Of a DNA stretch of 64,000 nt, positions 33,996-48,000 are shown piece by piece. The notes beneath the pieces are model-generated. The model saw nothing but the letters and a program-made list of their open reading frames with translations, ran no database searches and was not told the DNA's origin. The position numbers and the translations under genes were made by a program. Numbering within the stretch: position 1 is the first letter of the stretch; every line of letters starts with the position of its first letter. The stretch comes from Termitomyces sp. T153 (Eukaryota; Basidiomycota; Agaricomycetes; Agaricales; Lyophyllaceae). The stretch spans positions 1,922,001 to 1,986,000 of the forward strand of contig JACKQL020000002.1 in the NCBI GenBank assembly GCA_018296165.2, given 5' to 3'.

Positions 33996-36900
33996 TCAAG
34001 TACTCTTCTCCGACGATGGTGAGGGCGTGTGCTTCGCAGGAGGTGATCTCGACGACGTCTTCAAAGGCCCATGCTCGAGTGACCCATTGTCCTTACGTGA
34101 AGATGGGGAAAGCGAACGCTGAGAATCAACTTGCATCCTGTCATCGCGATCGCGTTCACTTGGAGAGGGAACGGTGGACGCCGGCGATAACGTAGCAATG
34201 GGAGGTAGTGCCATATTAGCACTGTGAGAAGATAAGCCAGCACCAACAGGGCGGGGATGAGGCGGAAGCACAGCAGGAAGAGATGGGCTTGGTGGGGGGT
34301 AGGTATCGTGAGTCTGGCGTGCGTCAGGAGAATGCGACACAGGGGCGGGCTGCGTTCGGAAGGGAATGGGGGAAGGGCGAGTGGAAGGGAGAGGAGTCGT
34401 ACGACCGCCGGACGGCGAGGAGGCACGGCGCTTCTCAATTCGCGAACGCTTATTGTCCGACTCGTCAGAGCCTGGGCTCAGGGGACGCTTGAGAGTGGCT
34501 GACTGCACAGGAGGGGAGACATGGCTTCTTGTTGACGAGACAGAATTGCGATGAGAAGGGACCGGTTGCGGAGAGGATTGGCTATGGCGGCTTCCAGACG
34601 ATATAGTCGGCGAATGAGAAGGCTCGACCGTGAGTGGTACTCCAGGCGCACGGTAAGAAGCGAGGCTCATTAACGCATCAGTGACTCCTTCATCGTAGTC
34701 TTCATCGAAGGGACGCGATGGTGGACGGACAGGCGCGCTCGTCGGCGAAGGTTGCACAGATCTGGAAGAGCCCGAGCCGTTTGAACTGACCTCCGGAGAC
34801 CCCGGCCCCTTCAGGTATGGGCCCGGAAGTTTATAAGTACCCATACCAGATGGACCTCCACGTTCGCCGGGTCCGAAAGGCTTTGGTGTCTCGGATCCAC
34901 GATCATCCTTCCGTTTCGAGGTGCGCTTCTTCTTCTTTGAAGCGTCAGGAAGAGGAGTCGGCTGGGGCACTGACGGCTCTGGCTCCTTGTCCTTGTTGGT
35001 GCGACGGCGCCCTTTTGCCTCCGATGGACGTGGACTTTCCGATGTTCGCATGTTGACTTGGATCTGGGAGAGGTGCCGAGAGGTATTGCGGGGGCCATCT
35101 GGAGAACCAGCATAGCGTTCGTCATACTCGCGCAGCTCGCGAGGGGCATCATGACGAGGGTCGTAGCGACGAGGAGCTTCGTGATGAGGGGGGGAAGGTG
35201 GACGCCCATGTGGTGTATGCGTCAATGGTGGTGGTGGCGGAGGTGGTGGTGGTTTTGACTCCCAATACCGGCTGGGGTGCGGACGAGGAGAAGGCTCAGT
35301 GGGCGAGTGCGTTCGCATGTGGCCATTACTGGGGGACCTCGTGGATGGGTAAAAAGGCTGGTGTTGCTGTGGGGGCGGAGGATAATCTGAACCATGACGA
35401 GAGCGCGTTTCGCGGTCCTTGTCCCAATCACGATGATCACTGGGTATGGGGCGGCGCTCCCAAACGCTTTCAGGTTCAATAGGACGACCAGGCTCGTGGC
35501 GAGAATACACTCGGGGAGAGCGCTGTGATGGTACGGTATTAGGCTGTGGTGGTGGCGGCGGTGGTGGTGCTACTTGTTGACGAGCGGGCGGGTAGTTCTG
35601 GAAAGGAGGCGGAGGCGGAGGCGGAGGCGGCGAACGTCCGCGAGGTGGGACATGCGGAGGCGGAGATGGAGACCTTGACGGATGCCTACCAGGGCGAGTG
35701 AAGTAAGATTCTTGATGGTGCGAAGGGGGGATATCAACTGGCTGAGGTACTGGATGTTGCAAAAGAATACTTTGGTGCCCAACAGGTCCCCGTGTTGGAC
35801 CGTCGCGTGTCAAAGGACCAGGGTACTCACGACCATCACGATGCTGAGGCCTATCAACGTCCATCGGAGCTAGAGGGGTGTGCGACTGTGGGTGCCGAGT
35901 CTCATCCAAAACGACGGGTGGAGGAGGGCCGCCTCTGAATGGTCCAGGAGGAGAATGAGACGGCGGAGGAAGTGAAATTTCATTGGGAGGGCCCCTTGAG
36001 TCGGACCGAAGTGGTGGGCGATGAGCGGATGATTGAAGGAGGAGGGGAGGTCCAGAGAGTCCATGGGGGGGAACAACGGCACTTGCATAGGCAGTTGGGT
36101 GGACATCTTGCGGCCCTGGAGCGGCTGGTAATTGCCCTCCCGTAGCTTGAGCATTCTTGAGCAACTGGAGGCGCTGAGTGATGGCAGGATTAGTGGGGTC
36201 AAGTTCACTCGCTCGGGCGTAAGCATCGATAGCATCTGAGATTTGGTTGTTGCAACTTTCATAGAGGCTGCCTAAATCGAACCAGACTTCGGAGATATAG
36301 GGGTTGATTCGGATGGCTCGGGAGTAGGCATCGAGGGCGTCACGAAATTGGTTGATCTGGAAGTAGAGAACTCCGATGGAACACCAAAAAGTAGGGTTGC
36401 GCCCGTCTCGATAAACAGCCTGTTGATATGCTTCATAGGCCTTGTTGTATTTCTGGCCTGCCATATATGCTCTGCCGAGAAGGTACCAACTCTGAGCATC
36501 CGAAGGATCTTGATATGAAAAGTTTTAGTCTGTATCACGAGTCAGAGATAGGAGCAAGGCTCACCTGCTTCAAGACTTTTTGTAAGGTGAGTAATGGCAG
36601 CATCCTGATTCTGGAAGGATGTGCCGTCTTGGTGATAGAGCCAACCAAGTTGCTGTAGGACCTTGGCGTGGCCAGGATTGTCCATGACCACGCGTTCATA
36701 TGCGTCTTTAGCACGAGCGTACTTGATTGGACGGCATAAGTAGGAGTAGGATTATATATAGAAACGGACTGACGTCTTTCTGTTGCTCATAGACATGACC
36801 GATTTGGAACCAGATGTCGGCATGAGCGAGTGGACTCGGGGGGCTGCGAAGGATACGATCAAAGCAGGCGAGTGATTCCTCATATTTGCACTGTTGTTTG

Positions 36901-37799
36901 TAGATGATACCCAGTCGGAAGAGAATTTCGTTGGTCTTGTCAAAGTCTAGTTCTGATGTATAGACGAATTAGTGGATGGACGATCGATTCTGGAAGAGTG
37001 AGCTACCGCCATCCATCTTGAGCACGGATGAGAATGCCTCCTCGGCATGATCGAGGGAACCATATCGATCGTAAAGGATACCAATGCCGTACCACAGCTT
37101 GGGGTCCTCCTGAGGGAGATAAAATGAGAAGAAAGCAGAGTGGGGAGCAAGGCGAGACTTGCCTTTGGATTAGGCAAAAGGTAAAGAGCCTGTTGGTAGG
37201 CAGAGTAGGCCTTCTGGAGGTCATCCTGCATGAGGTAACAGTGGCCTAGATAGAAGGCAATGTATCAGTGGCGAAGCTGGGAAGAAGGAAGAAGACGAAC
37301 CCAAAGCGCTCCAGACTTCGCCATTGTCTTCCTGAAGGCTGAGCACGCGCTGGAAGTATTCGACAGCCTAACACGTCATTAGACAAATAGGGGAATTGTC
37401 GGCGGTCCGAGCAGGTCCGCGGAAAAGAGGGACTCACTCTCGGGTAATTTTCCTTGATCCGGAAAATTCCAGCCACCTGCGTAAGTCCAGATAAGGACAT
37501 GGAGTTGTGCCGTAATGCGTTTTCGTAGGCGGTCAAGGCGTGCTCGAGGTCGCCCATCTGCTCGGCGACCCGACCTGGAGAGACATGAGAGGGGTTTTTG
37601 GATTTTTTATGGACGCACCAATGAGGAGCCAGGTCTGTTCGTTGGCGAGATTGAGCTTGTGGATGACAGAGGGGGTGGAGGCGGGGCCATTGGGGACGGG
37701 GGCGGCGGGGGCGGCGGGGGACGAGGCGTTTGGGGGGGCAGGGGCGGGGGAGGGGCCGCTGAGCGGGAGGTCGTGTGGACGTGGGTGGCGGAGGGACAT
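33996..37799 (-). CDS. SSN6: Ssn6/Cyc8-type TPR co-repressor
   Basis: Subunit of the Tup1-Ssn6 general co-repressor, which is brought to promoters by DNA-binding proteins. The protein is about 1,130 residues. The N-terminal 60 residues are Pro/Ala-rich (PLSGPSPAPAPPNASSP). Residues about 60-420 form a run of tetratricopeptide repeats, seen for example as GDLEHALTAYENALRHN, DDLQKAYSAYQQALYL, GQKYNKAYEAYQQAVYRDG and QFRDALDAYSRAIRINP, with typical A/Y/P spacing. The rest (about 700 residues, mostly one exon) is disordered, Pro/Ser/Arg/His-rich with several polyproline runs (PPPPPPPPP). This is the plan of fungal Ssn6. Eight or so exons are inferred, all short introns lying in the TPR part. The start at 37,799 (ATGTCCCTCCGCC) is the first Met before the TPR block. 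Confidence 0.93.
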
Positions 37800-38300
37800 G
37801 GGAGGGAAGGAAAGTGATCAGCAGCGCTTGGGTGGCGATATATATAATGGGCGATGGCATCTAGGGAAGTCTAGGATGTCATATTCCATGTCGAAACCGC
37901 CGCGTGCCTTGCTGTGCCGAATTAGAATTTTCCGCGATCGAGATCACTGCCACAGCTCTTGCACGGATCCCATCCAGAACACATGATCGCACCCCGATCC
38001 ATCTCGGCGAAGCATCCGGCTACTCGAGACAATCCTGTCGTGCCTGGCGTCATCTCCCAAAGGGGCACGAGAAGCCTCGCCTCTTCGGAATAACCTTTCA
38101 CCGCCACCGTGCATCCTTCGCGCGCGATGGACGGCAAACACCCAATATTCGTGACCTTTAAAAGTCCATGCCCACCCAGGGTCGCCTTTTCCATGCATCC
38201 CCCTCGCGGACTTGTTGCATTCAAACTCAGCCCCGTCTCCGATCCAATTGCCATTTGAGCCCAGTCGCTACCCAAGCCCAGCTCACGCACAACGTGGACC
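37800..38300. promoter_or_regulatory. 501-bp divergent promoter, Ssn6/SERF
   Basis: It separates two divergent start codons. A TATATATAA-like motif at about 37,839-37,848 lies 40-50 bases upstream of the Ssn6 start codon on the minus strand. CpG-rich and free of repeats. Confidence 0.4.
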
Positions 38301-38683
38301 ATGACTCGTAAGTCCCCATCTTCCCATCTGCACCCCATCCAATCCTGGATCCATTCACTGAGGGGTCTTTCATCTTACTAATCAGGCGGAAATCAGCGTG
38401 AACAGGATCGTCTGAAAGCCCAGAAAAAGGCTGCTGCACAAAAGAAACCCAAGGAAAGTGCGGCGTCCCTAGCCAAGAGAAGAGAGGCGTGAGTGGTTCC
38501 ATCAATCAGTTATATCACTGTCTCAGCCGACCCACAGCGATGCCGACATCTTGAGAGCAAAGCAAAAGGTATGTCCGATACCTCAGGCGATCTATCAGCT
38601 GGTACGTTAATCCTTATCAACGTCAGAAAAAGGAGGACGAGCAGGCAGCAAGGGCCGCGGCAGGTGGTGGCAGTGGCAAATAG
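38301..38683 (+). CDS. SERF/4F5-family small basic protein
   Basis: About 66 residues from four exons. A tiny first exon (ATG ACT C) joins to GC GGA AAT, giving MTRGNQREQDRLKAQKKAAA, then KESAASLAKRREADADILRA, a KQKKKEDEQ segment and a Gly/Ala tail ending GGSGK. The MTRGNQRE-D--R--KK start and the charged AK-RE-DA-I-R-KQ motif define the 4F5 (small EDRK-rich factor) family. Animal and nematode members influence protein aggregation; fungal roles are not established. It is too short and too intron-split to stand out as one open frame. Junction phases agree at all three introns. Confidence 0.85.
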
Positions 38684-39819
38684 CCCAGGCCCTCATGAGG
38701 TCGCCTTCTGGGTCGATCTCATGGTTAAGCTGACGCATGCCCATTAGTGCATATAGGGCAGGCTATCTACTCTGGATCTCTTGTTTGGAGCTCTCTTATA
38801 ATTATGAATCACTTGTACCCTCTTTAAGTTTTTCGATTTGAGACGGCCCCCGGCAAAGGTGGGTCTTTGTCAGGAGGCAGGGAGGCCGGCATCAAGGTTA
38901 CATACAGCCCAATTGCAAATCAAACTTCATCCATCATGATTCTAATCGTATGACAGCCTCCACTTGCCACATGGGTCCTAGTGATCTCCAGGCATCCATC
39001 CATATGTTGAGAGAACATTTGAATGCCGTGTGACGATCTCACCCTGAAGAAACTCCAGGGGTTTTACGCGAAAATAGATTCCAATGAGCAACAGATCGGT
39101 ATCTCACTTTTTTACATACCCCCTTGGCATTTGGAGTGGAAACGAAAGACTGATTAGGAAGAACCGGGAGCGATCAATTAGCGTTGACGGCAGGCCGACT
39201 CCATGTTTTTACAGTGTCATGACATCCATGGGCCAATCACCTGGATCGGAATTTGTGCCCGAGTAAATATGATCAAGATTACAAACCAACTTGGGACACC
39301 TTTCAGCTTCCCTTACAAAAGGTACACGTTAAGTAGGCTTCCAATTCTGACACCTTCCTTCCATTGCACCTGAAAGCCAAACCCGACAGTTTTCGGACAC
39401 CTGTCCGGGCTCCTGGTGACATGATAAGAGTCATGCCCAACCCAGCTCAATCGGGATTACACGGCCATCCGCCTAGTCTAATTGTACGAAATCCCTTCAC
39501 GTAACTTAGGGTAAGAACTTTCCACTACAGCGGTAATTCCTTTGCAACTTATACTTACTACATATTAGCATGCACAGACTTGGCGAGCTAAATCCATGAT
39601 GAAACTTCCCTAATCTAGAAGCACAAAATTTATACTCGCCTGCGGTATGCATGAGTGATAGATAGTAAAAATATCAAAGTTTATGATGAACAGAGCAGTA
39701 TTAAAATTAAGGCTCCAACTTATCTACAGCAAACAAATACAGACCTACGAAGTCGATAGGATAAATGCAAGACTAGTAATAACAAAGTAAGAAACCCGAA
39801 GTTGAAAAATGAAATGAGG
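38684..39819. other. Convergent 3' flanks of the SERF and Snf2 genes
   Basis: 1.1 kb without a recognisable gene, repeat or RNA. Short frames (for example 39,084-39,266) have no supporting features. Confidence 0.5.
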
Positions 39820-42800
39820 TTAATCGTCGTCGCTTGGCGTCAGGTACTCCTCATCACTGATCACCTGTTTTCGTCCAGCACTCCTGCTCCTGGAAGGAAT
39901 TGGGCGTTCGTCTTCATCCATGGGAGTAAGCGCGGAATCATAAGAACCCGAGGCAGAACCATTGCCTGTAGCAGCGGGTGCACCCGGCAATCCAGATCCT
40001 GTCATGACCTGGTCAAACGTGGCGTTAAAGACTTTCTCCATTTCCTCTGCGTCAACATAAACCCAAGAGCCTTCTTGATTGTAGGTTCGGGCATTGTCGA
40101 ACATCAACTTCCAGTCGTCCTTAAAGGCTTGCACTGTCTTGTAATAGGTGCTATTAGCCCGTTTCCGTAAATGAGAAAGTGCTATGGGTCGTGTGATCAG
40201 GTGATAGTAGTCCGGGTAGTCCTACCAATCCTGATTTAGACAACGTAATTCAAGAAGACACAATGCTACTCACTCGCTTGTCCGGAAGTTCTCGGAAGAG
40301 ATCGCAACGCTTCCTTCCTGTCTCGTCTTCACAGGCTAGAACGGCACGATGGCATTCCGCAAACGCCTTCTTCATTTGGTCCCTGACACCCGAGGCAAGT
40401 TCGCCATTGGCAGTCTTCGTCTTACGACGTTTCTGCTTAGCAAGAGTAAGCTTTTTAGAAAAAAAAAACATGAAGAAGCTCAGACATACCATTTCGTGTT
40501 CATCATCATCATCGCCATTTAAGGATGGTGTCACAGACATAGATTTCTGGCCACGCTTCCTCTTAGACCCCGTGCTAGGCTCGTAATCTAAGGCTTTAGC
40601 CTTTCCTTTCTTGTTCTTCCTCCCTCGAGAGTCGACGTCAGAAGCCGGTGTACCACGATTCGATGCATCAGCTTCCCTGAGAAGCTTATTCGCCGCCCGC
40701 CGGTCCTTCCTGTCCCTCGCGCGTTCTGAGAGTTCTTGAATATCCTCGCCCTCCTCAAGAGCCTGTATCAAGTATATACGTTAGACAAGTCTTTGACGAA
40801 CAAGAAATAAGATATACCAATGCCCACTGTTCGTCACTGAGGCCATCGTTATAACTGACGACATTCCTCCGACGCTGACCGCGGCCTTCAAGTACATCCT
40901 CTATCTCCTTGGCTTCGAATGGCTCGTCAGTCTGGTAGCACTCAGGAAGTTCTTCCAATTGCATCAGAGGAGGAGGCGGTTTCCCGCGTCCACCACTATT
41001 GCGCCAGTGTTCGATTACATCTCGCTCCCTCTTCATGTCCATCTCACGGAATATCGCGGCCTCTTCTTCGGTTCGAGCAATTAGCTCATTGAGTTCATCG
41101 TCATTCATGTCACCTGCTTCCTCGTTCTCCTCCTCTTGATCGGCTTCGAGGATCGAGCGCTAAATTAATGTGGGCATGGGTATTAGAAATGAAGTAGAAG
41201 CCGAATACCCACCAGGAACTCTTCTTGTTCCTCCTGAGTGGATTTGTTATCGAAACGGCCAGCTTGAATGACTTTATCGTCAATGTCGAGCTTGTACCTC
41301 GCACGCTGGTACATCGCCTCTTCGACGCTCTTTTCCGTGATGAACCGCAATATAAGTACTGCCCTGGTCTGGCCAATACGATGGGCACGATCCTGAGCCT
41401 GCAAATCAGCGTGAGGATTCCTATCGAGTATGATCAGATATCCGCATGTTATGCACTGTGTCCAAAGTTTTACCAGTCACTGTCAAAGCTGCAGAGGAGG
41501 AAAATCTGAGCCGGGCTGAGGAAAGGAAGAAACAAACGTACATGATCACAGTGTCGGCTGTCTGCAAGTTCAAACCCAAACCACCAGCCCTTGTTGATAG
41601 GATGAAGACCTTGTATTCCGAGTTCACGGCATTAAAAAGTTGTACAAATGAGGCACGTTCTTCAGTCTTCGTACCACCATCTAGACGAAGATATGCCCAT
41701 TTCATCATCTTCAAGAAATCTTCCATGATATCCATGACCTTGGTCATCTGGAAGAAGATGAGGACCTGTAACAAGCATATAAGTACTCAGATTGATAGAT
41801 CGGATATGACTGAAAGCATACTCTGTGGCCCGTAGCGAAGAATTTGGGGAGGATTCGGTTCAATAATTCCAATTTGCCCGAAGTCCGCACGAGCTTCTCA
41901 TCGATGAAGCCGCTGGGGCTGACCCTGTCCTCGACACTCTCAAACAAGAACGGATGCTGACAGATCTTTCGCAACTGCATGAGCTCGTTGCTAAGTCCCT
42001 TAATACCAGCAGGTTTTCTTGAAAAAACACATTCATGAACTAAGCCATCCAACAATGAGAGATAAGCAAACTCACCCCTTCGAAGTCCCGTCAGCAATCA
42101 TCTTATGCTTCTTCATCTGCTTATACAGCTGACTCTGGAGCGCACTCATCCTGACTTTGATAACCTTCTCAACCTTATCCGGCAACTCGCTCTCGACATC
42201 CTTCTTCAAACGACGCAAGAGGAAGGGACGAAGCACCTTATGGAGACGTCGAATAATGAGAAGCGCCTCTTCTTCGTTCAGCTCAATCTTGTCTCCTGTT
42301 CCGGAGTTCGCGAAGGGAGTGTTGAACCATTCATCGAATGACTGCACAGAGTTAAAGACTTTCGGGAGGGCAAAGTTGAGGAGAGCCCACAGCTCAGGAA
42401 GATTGTTTTGTAACGGGGTTCCAGTCAGAATAAGGCGGTAACGGGAGTGATAGTATGTCGTGAGGGTCTGCGAAAGTTTGCTCTGAGTGTTCTTCATACG
42501 ATGGCCCTCGTCTAAATGGACAATGAACTTGATAACTTCTAGCAGTTTATATGAATAGACTTACCGATGATCATGTGAACCCATTTGACCTTGCTCAAGA
42601 ATGGGCGATCTTTGATAATGTATTCATAGGTCGTGAGTAGGACTTGGAAATGACCAACGCGAAGTTCGCCTTGCAATGCACGTCGCTGGGAAGGATTTCC
42701 CTTGTACGAAATCGTCTTGACCGTGGGCGCCCATTTCGCAAACTCTCCGGACCAATTTGTCATAGTAGACAAGGGAACAATGACAAGGTACGGGCCATGC

Positions 42801-44854
42801 TGGCGCTTGACCTCGATAAGGAATGTGATAAGTGATATCGTTTGAATAGTCTTTCCTAGACCCTGCAATGACGTGTTAGATAAGGACAAAGATGTCGGGG
42901 TGACCACAAACGCACCATCTCGTCTGCCAAAATTCCATTGAGGCGGTTGTTATAGAGACTGACCATCCACTGCAAACCCTTCAACTGGTACTCCTTTAAC
43001 GTTCCGCCAACAAGTAGTGATGGTTGCTTTGAAACTTTTTCTGATATTCTATGCGCAATCGCGTAGTAATCCACCTTTTTCTTGTCATCACCTTCATCTG
43101 CATTCACCTGCGCACCAAATGTAGCCTCGGAAGTAGGACCATCCTCCTGCTCGAAAGGCATCATCTCCAAGCCGCTCTCGTTCTGTTGAGTGACAACGGC
43201 CTGAGCCAGAGAGTCCAAGTACGCATCGGTTTGCCGAAGAAGGTGAGTAATTCGGGTGTCCTTCGCAGTATCTATGAGTTTCATGTAGGCCTCCTCATCA
43301 TCGGCCTTGAGCGCGCGAAGACGTTCCTTCGATATACGTTCGATTCGCTTCTGCTCCTCCTTCTCCGTCATTTGATGGAAAGCCAGGACGGAACGCCCGA
43401 GCCTAGTGACACGATCCTGAGCAGCACGGTTGGCATTAAGAACCTCACGCCCATGAGTGCAGATGACAGTAATCTGCTCGACATGTTTCCTCTTTGCACG
43501 ATGCTCGCGCTCCACCCTCTGTTTTCTTTCTGCTTGCTCAGTCTTGCGCGCATCACGAATGTTCGGCTTGCGAATGCGACGGAAATCCAGGCGGTTGAGA
43601 GGAAGCATCGCGCTGTGATTGAGACGCTCTGCAACCTGAGCTCGCATAGACCGTTGCTTCTCGAGTAGGCGCAGGGACTTGAGCTCGATGACGGCACGCA
43701 ACTTTCCATGGGCCGAAGCGCTGGGATGAATGAGTGCAGACAGGTGGTTAGTGTTGCCATTTTGGAGCTTTAAAATTGTAGCATCAACACCCTTCTCTTC
43801 CTTCATATTCTCATCGGGGTCGAAAGTATCGTCAAAAGAGCCATCACCCATCGTCGACGGCATGGCTTCGAGTTCACGGATACGTTGTTGAACACGAGCT
43901 TCGATATACCGGTCCCGCTCACTGAGTATTTGATGAGCGTCGAGACCAGCGGGCATGATGGAAGGTACAAGGAGTCGCTGCAAGCGGGTGGCGAAAAGTG
44001 AGGGATCGGTGTCCCCAGTCCGTTTGAGGTGGGTGAAAGGATGGCGATAAGCATTGTAAGGATATATCCCAGACTTGGTATCGTCTTCAAGGAACGGTCC
44101 TTTGGGCATATCTGCAGCGTTGTAAGCGACAGCTAGCTCCTCTTCTACCTTGGCAGTTTCCTCCGGAATGGCGGCGATAACAGAAGCTGAAGACGTCGGC
44201 TCGCCTTTTGCGACGTTGACGGCAGCAGTAACAACTCTGGAAGAAACATCTGGACCCTGAAGAAGCTTTTCAAGATCAGGAATAGCGGTATTGGGAACTC
44301 GCAGAGCCTGTTGAACGTGCTCGGGGATGGGCATGCCACGGCTTATACACTTGAAAGCATGGATTTGAGCTCGGAGAGCGCCGATTTGTTCCTGAGTGAA
44401 CGAGACTGGAGTTGATGACTGAGGAGGGATGTTTTGTGGTATGGGTCCAGAGGTAATCGAGGTGGTGGCAGAGCCATTGGGAAGAGATTGCGTGTGTCCA
44501 TTGGTCATAGGTGGCTGCTGCAACTGCTGTTGTTGCTGGGCCATGTTGGAAATTTGTCCTTGAGGTCGTCCTTGAACTAGGGATGTGATTAAAACTATAC
44601 CAATTCGCAGATATATACCGACCTTGGGACACAGCATGAATATACTTGAGCAGCTGCTCGAGCTCGCCTGGATTCTTTTGTTCATGGGGATTTTTCTTGA
44701 GAAAATTTGCGCGCTGCGATGGGGTGATGAATTAGGAATAAGAGTGGTCGATTGAGGTGCATACCAAGACGACCTGCTGGATATCGGGCATTGATTGTGG
44801 CCTGAGGTTGCCCTGCTGGTGGGGCATACTCTGAGGGCCTGGGTTGGAGAGCAT
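39820..44854 (-). CDS. Snf2/Sth1-type ATPase of SWI/SNF-RSC chromatin remodellers
   Basis: DNA-dependent ATPase that slides or ejects nucleosomes. Domains in order: a Gln-rich N-terminus; the QLQ motif ([19 protein letters not shown]); an HSA-type region ([18 protein letters not shown]); the SNF2 ATPase with [18 protein letters not shown], Walker A split by an intron ([15 protein letters not shown]), [22 protein letters not shown] and [27 protein letters not shown]; a SnAC-like region ([15 protein letters not shown]); and a C-terminal bromodomain ([31 protein letters not shown]). About 1,400 residues. The start at 44,854 ([16 protein letters not shown]) is preferred because upstream codons on this strand belong to the divergent promoter. 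A 15-base exon at 41,474-41,488 supplies FDSDW. I cannot separate Snf2 from Sth1; a single copy is seen here. Confidence 0.94.
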
Positions 44855-45092
44855 GGTGGCGGAGATGGAGGGGACGATGGCGGAGACCGTCTCCAGTCGG
44901 TTATAACGCTGAAATCAGTCGCGTCCACCACTAATCCACCGAGTGCGAAATGTCACGCGCTGAACGAGCAAAAGACAACACAGCTGCGACCGTCACACCA
45001 TGTCACATTCGCACCAACGTGAGAACAACAATCCCATCACGTGCCCTCATTTCACGTCGCGTCCGACACGAATCATATCATTGACCACTACC
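44855..45092. promoter_or_regulatory. 238-bp divergent promoter, Snf2/Ku80
   Basis: It lies between the start codons of two divergent nuclear genes and carries no repeat. Regulatory sharing is inferred from distance only. Confidence 0.45.
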
Positions 45093-48000
45093 ATGCCTGC
45101 AGAACGAGCTGGGGTATGTTATGTTTCTTGTGTTTTTGCCCTACTCACGTACCGTGTAGTACACTGTCACTATGTTCCTCATTGACACTTCGCCGTCAAT
45201 GGGCAAACTCAGAACTGTTCAGCTTCCGCCAGGCCCAAATAATGAAGAGCGCACCTCTGAGATAACACGTCTGGAATGGGCACTACAGTTTGTAAAACTC
45301 AAGATCCAAGAAATGGTCTATCGCATACTTCTTGGTCTTTTGATCTTGCTAACCCCACGCATAGATTTACAACGGCCGCAAAACTGATCAATGCGGCGTC
45401 ATCGTGTTCGGGTCGGAAGGTGCCTCGGACGTCTTTTGTCATTTTTGTGTGCTTTTTATACCTTTAATAGATACCAATAATATTATCAACGAGCAGAATG
45501 GAGGTTACGAAAATGTCTCCGACTACATTCCGATTGCCCAGCCCAACGCCGCAACTCTAAGCAAACTTGACGCACTCAAAGCGACTGACATCTATGGCGA
45601 CCGTATGTTATATTCAGTCGTTTTACAAGTCCTGAAAGTCACCCGCTTACAGCCCTTGATGCTATCATCGTTGGTATTCATACCCAAGCTGTCCACCTTG
45701 CTTCCAAGAAGACGTGGACCCGCAAGATAGTCCTTATAACCGACGGCGAAAGCCCAATAGAATTGGAAGACTGGGAAGCTACTGTTGACAAGATGAACTC
45801 TCTCAACGTCAGCATGACCATAGTGTTCGTCGTTTCATTAATTCGTGTCCGTGTCTTCCCAACTCATCCATTGATCTCGCCGGAAACAGTGGTGTCGACT
45901 TTGATAGCGAGAATTTTGGATATGTTGAAGCCAACAAAACAGAGATGAAAGTAACACAATGTTCTTTGCTCAATCGTTGTTACATTGTCATGACCACCGC
46001 CATCAGAAAACCAACGAAGCCTTCTTTCACGAATTCATCTCAAAAGTAGACAATGGTATTGTAGGAACATGCGAAGAAGCCCTCCAAGAAACCGCGCGAC
46101 CTGACATCAAGCAAACTAAGTCGGCGCTCATGGGTACACTTCTCCGTCTCGGAGATGTCGACACCAAGGCCGACGAGGCCTTCGAGCTTGTGGTCAAGAC
46201 CAGCAAATGTACTGCAATGAGCCGCCCTAAAAGTTGGAAGAAATTTGCAGTGCGTGAAACAAACCCCCGAGAATCAAGCCAGGATGAAGATGCAGAAATA
46301 GATATGGAGGATGATAAGGCAGAGACAGCCAAGGTCGCGTATGCACAGCTCAAAATGAGATCAGAGTATTACGTGGAACAGGGTGGGGAAGCTGACGCCG
46401 AAGACGATGTCAAGATGGAGGATGACGATGAGATCCTCCTGGACAAACGGAAGGGGAAAGATAAAGAGGTACGGTTGCCTTCAGAAGAGGAAAACACACC
46501 ACACCTCGAGAAGGTGGAAAGAGAGGAACTCATTCGAGGCTTCAAGTACGGAACCACATATGCCCCTTGTCCTGATGGTCAGTTCCCCCGTCTGAACACG
46601 CGAAAAGGAATTGATATCTGTGGGTTCTTCCTTGCAAAAAATGTGAGTTCTTTCCTCTATCTCCCTGTCACCTTATCATTCATCACTTGACGTCTAGTTC
46701 CGTCGTGAACTCAGTATGGGTGAGATTCAATACGTTTGGGCGGACCCCAACTCGGCCAAACAACAGGCGGCTTTTTCGTCAATCGTACAAGCTATGTATG
46801 AGAAGGACGCGATAGCTATTGCCCGATGGGTTACTAAAGATGGCATGGATTGCAAAATGGGTGTATTGACCCCTGTCGTTTGGGATGAAGTTGACTGTCT
46901 CCTCTGGGCACAAGTAATGATTTTTGTTGCCTCGATGTCTTCAAATTGCTAACGGATATATAGATGCCTTTTGCAGATGATGTTCGCAAGTACACATTCG
47001 CGTCGTTGGATCACTTGGTGAACAAAAAGGGTGAGGTTCTCACAGAACATCCCTTCATCCCCACGGAAGAACAACTGGACGCAATGGACAATTTCGTCGA
47101 TGCCATGGACCTTATGGATGCCGGTGACAAAGACGAAGAAGGGTCAGTCATTTTATCCAGTGGATGTGCCCAGAGTGCCTTAAAATAAATCTAGAAATCG
47201 TACACCATGGTTTGATACTTTGGAATCCTACAACCCATCCGTCCACAGAACGAAGCAGGCCATGTTTCATTGTGCAGTCGTGTCTGACCTCTCTGCCAAT
47301 CCCCTTCCACCACCACATCCTGAGCTTCTCAAATACTTCGATACTCCAAAACGTGTGTTGAAACGCTCCCGAGACGCCCTGGAAGAATGTAAGAATGTGC
47401 TCAAGGTCAAACAAGGTCTGTCCAAGCGCTTCTACTTCCTCGAACGAAACTAACACTCTTGTTTGCAGTACCCAAAAAAGTGGCGAGAACACGGAAAGAC
47501 GGTCACGCTCTTGCCCAGGATGAAGATGATAATCTGCTCCTCGAGGGAAAAGAACCATCTCTCCATCATGACATGTCGCAAATACAAATATCTGAAGCAC
47601 CATCGCCTGACAATGTGAAAGCTAAAGCGAGCGTCGAGAATAGCGAGACAGAGGAGGAGGACGAAGAGGAAGAGCTTTTGCTTGACAAAGTCAAGAAGCG
47701 GGCCACTTCACCATCTGCTGCACCCCGAAAAAATCAGCCTCTTCCTACCCCTGCGCGGTCTATGTCCCCAGAAATTGATCCCGGCCGAGCGCCAGACCGG
47801 ATTATTGGTTCGACCTATCCTCTTGCTGATTTCAAGAAGAACATTGCGCAAGGGGACGTAGTGACCAAAGCTGTCGAGGACCTTGCAGCCGTCATTATCG
47901 AGATTGCGATGCGTCCATTCTCGTCCAGGAGGCACACAGAATTAATTGAATGTATGCAATTTCTGAGAGAGACGGCGCTACTGGTATGTTTTCGTGAATT

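Noticed and set aside
34800..37990. Several plus-strand frames of 60-150 codons across the Ssn6 gene.
   Set aside because: They are shadows of the Pro/Ser-rich and TPR coding sequence on the minus strand.
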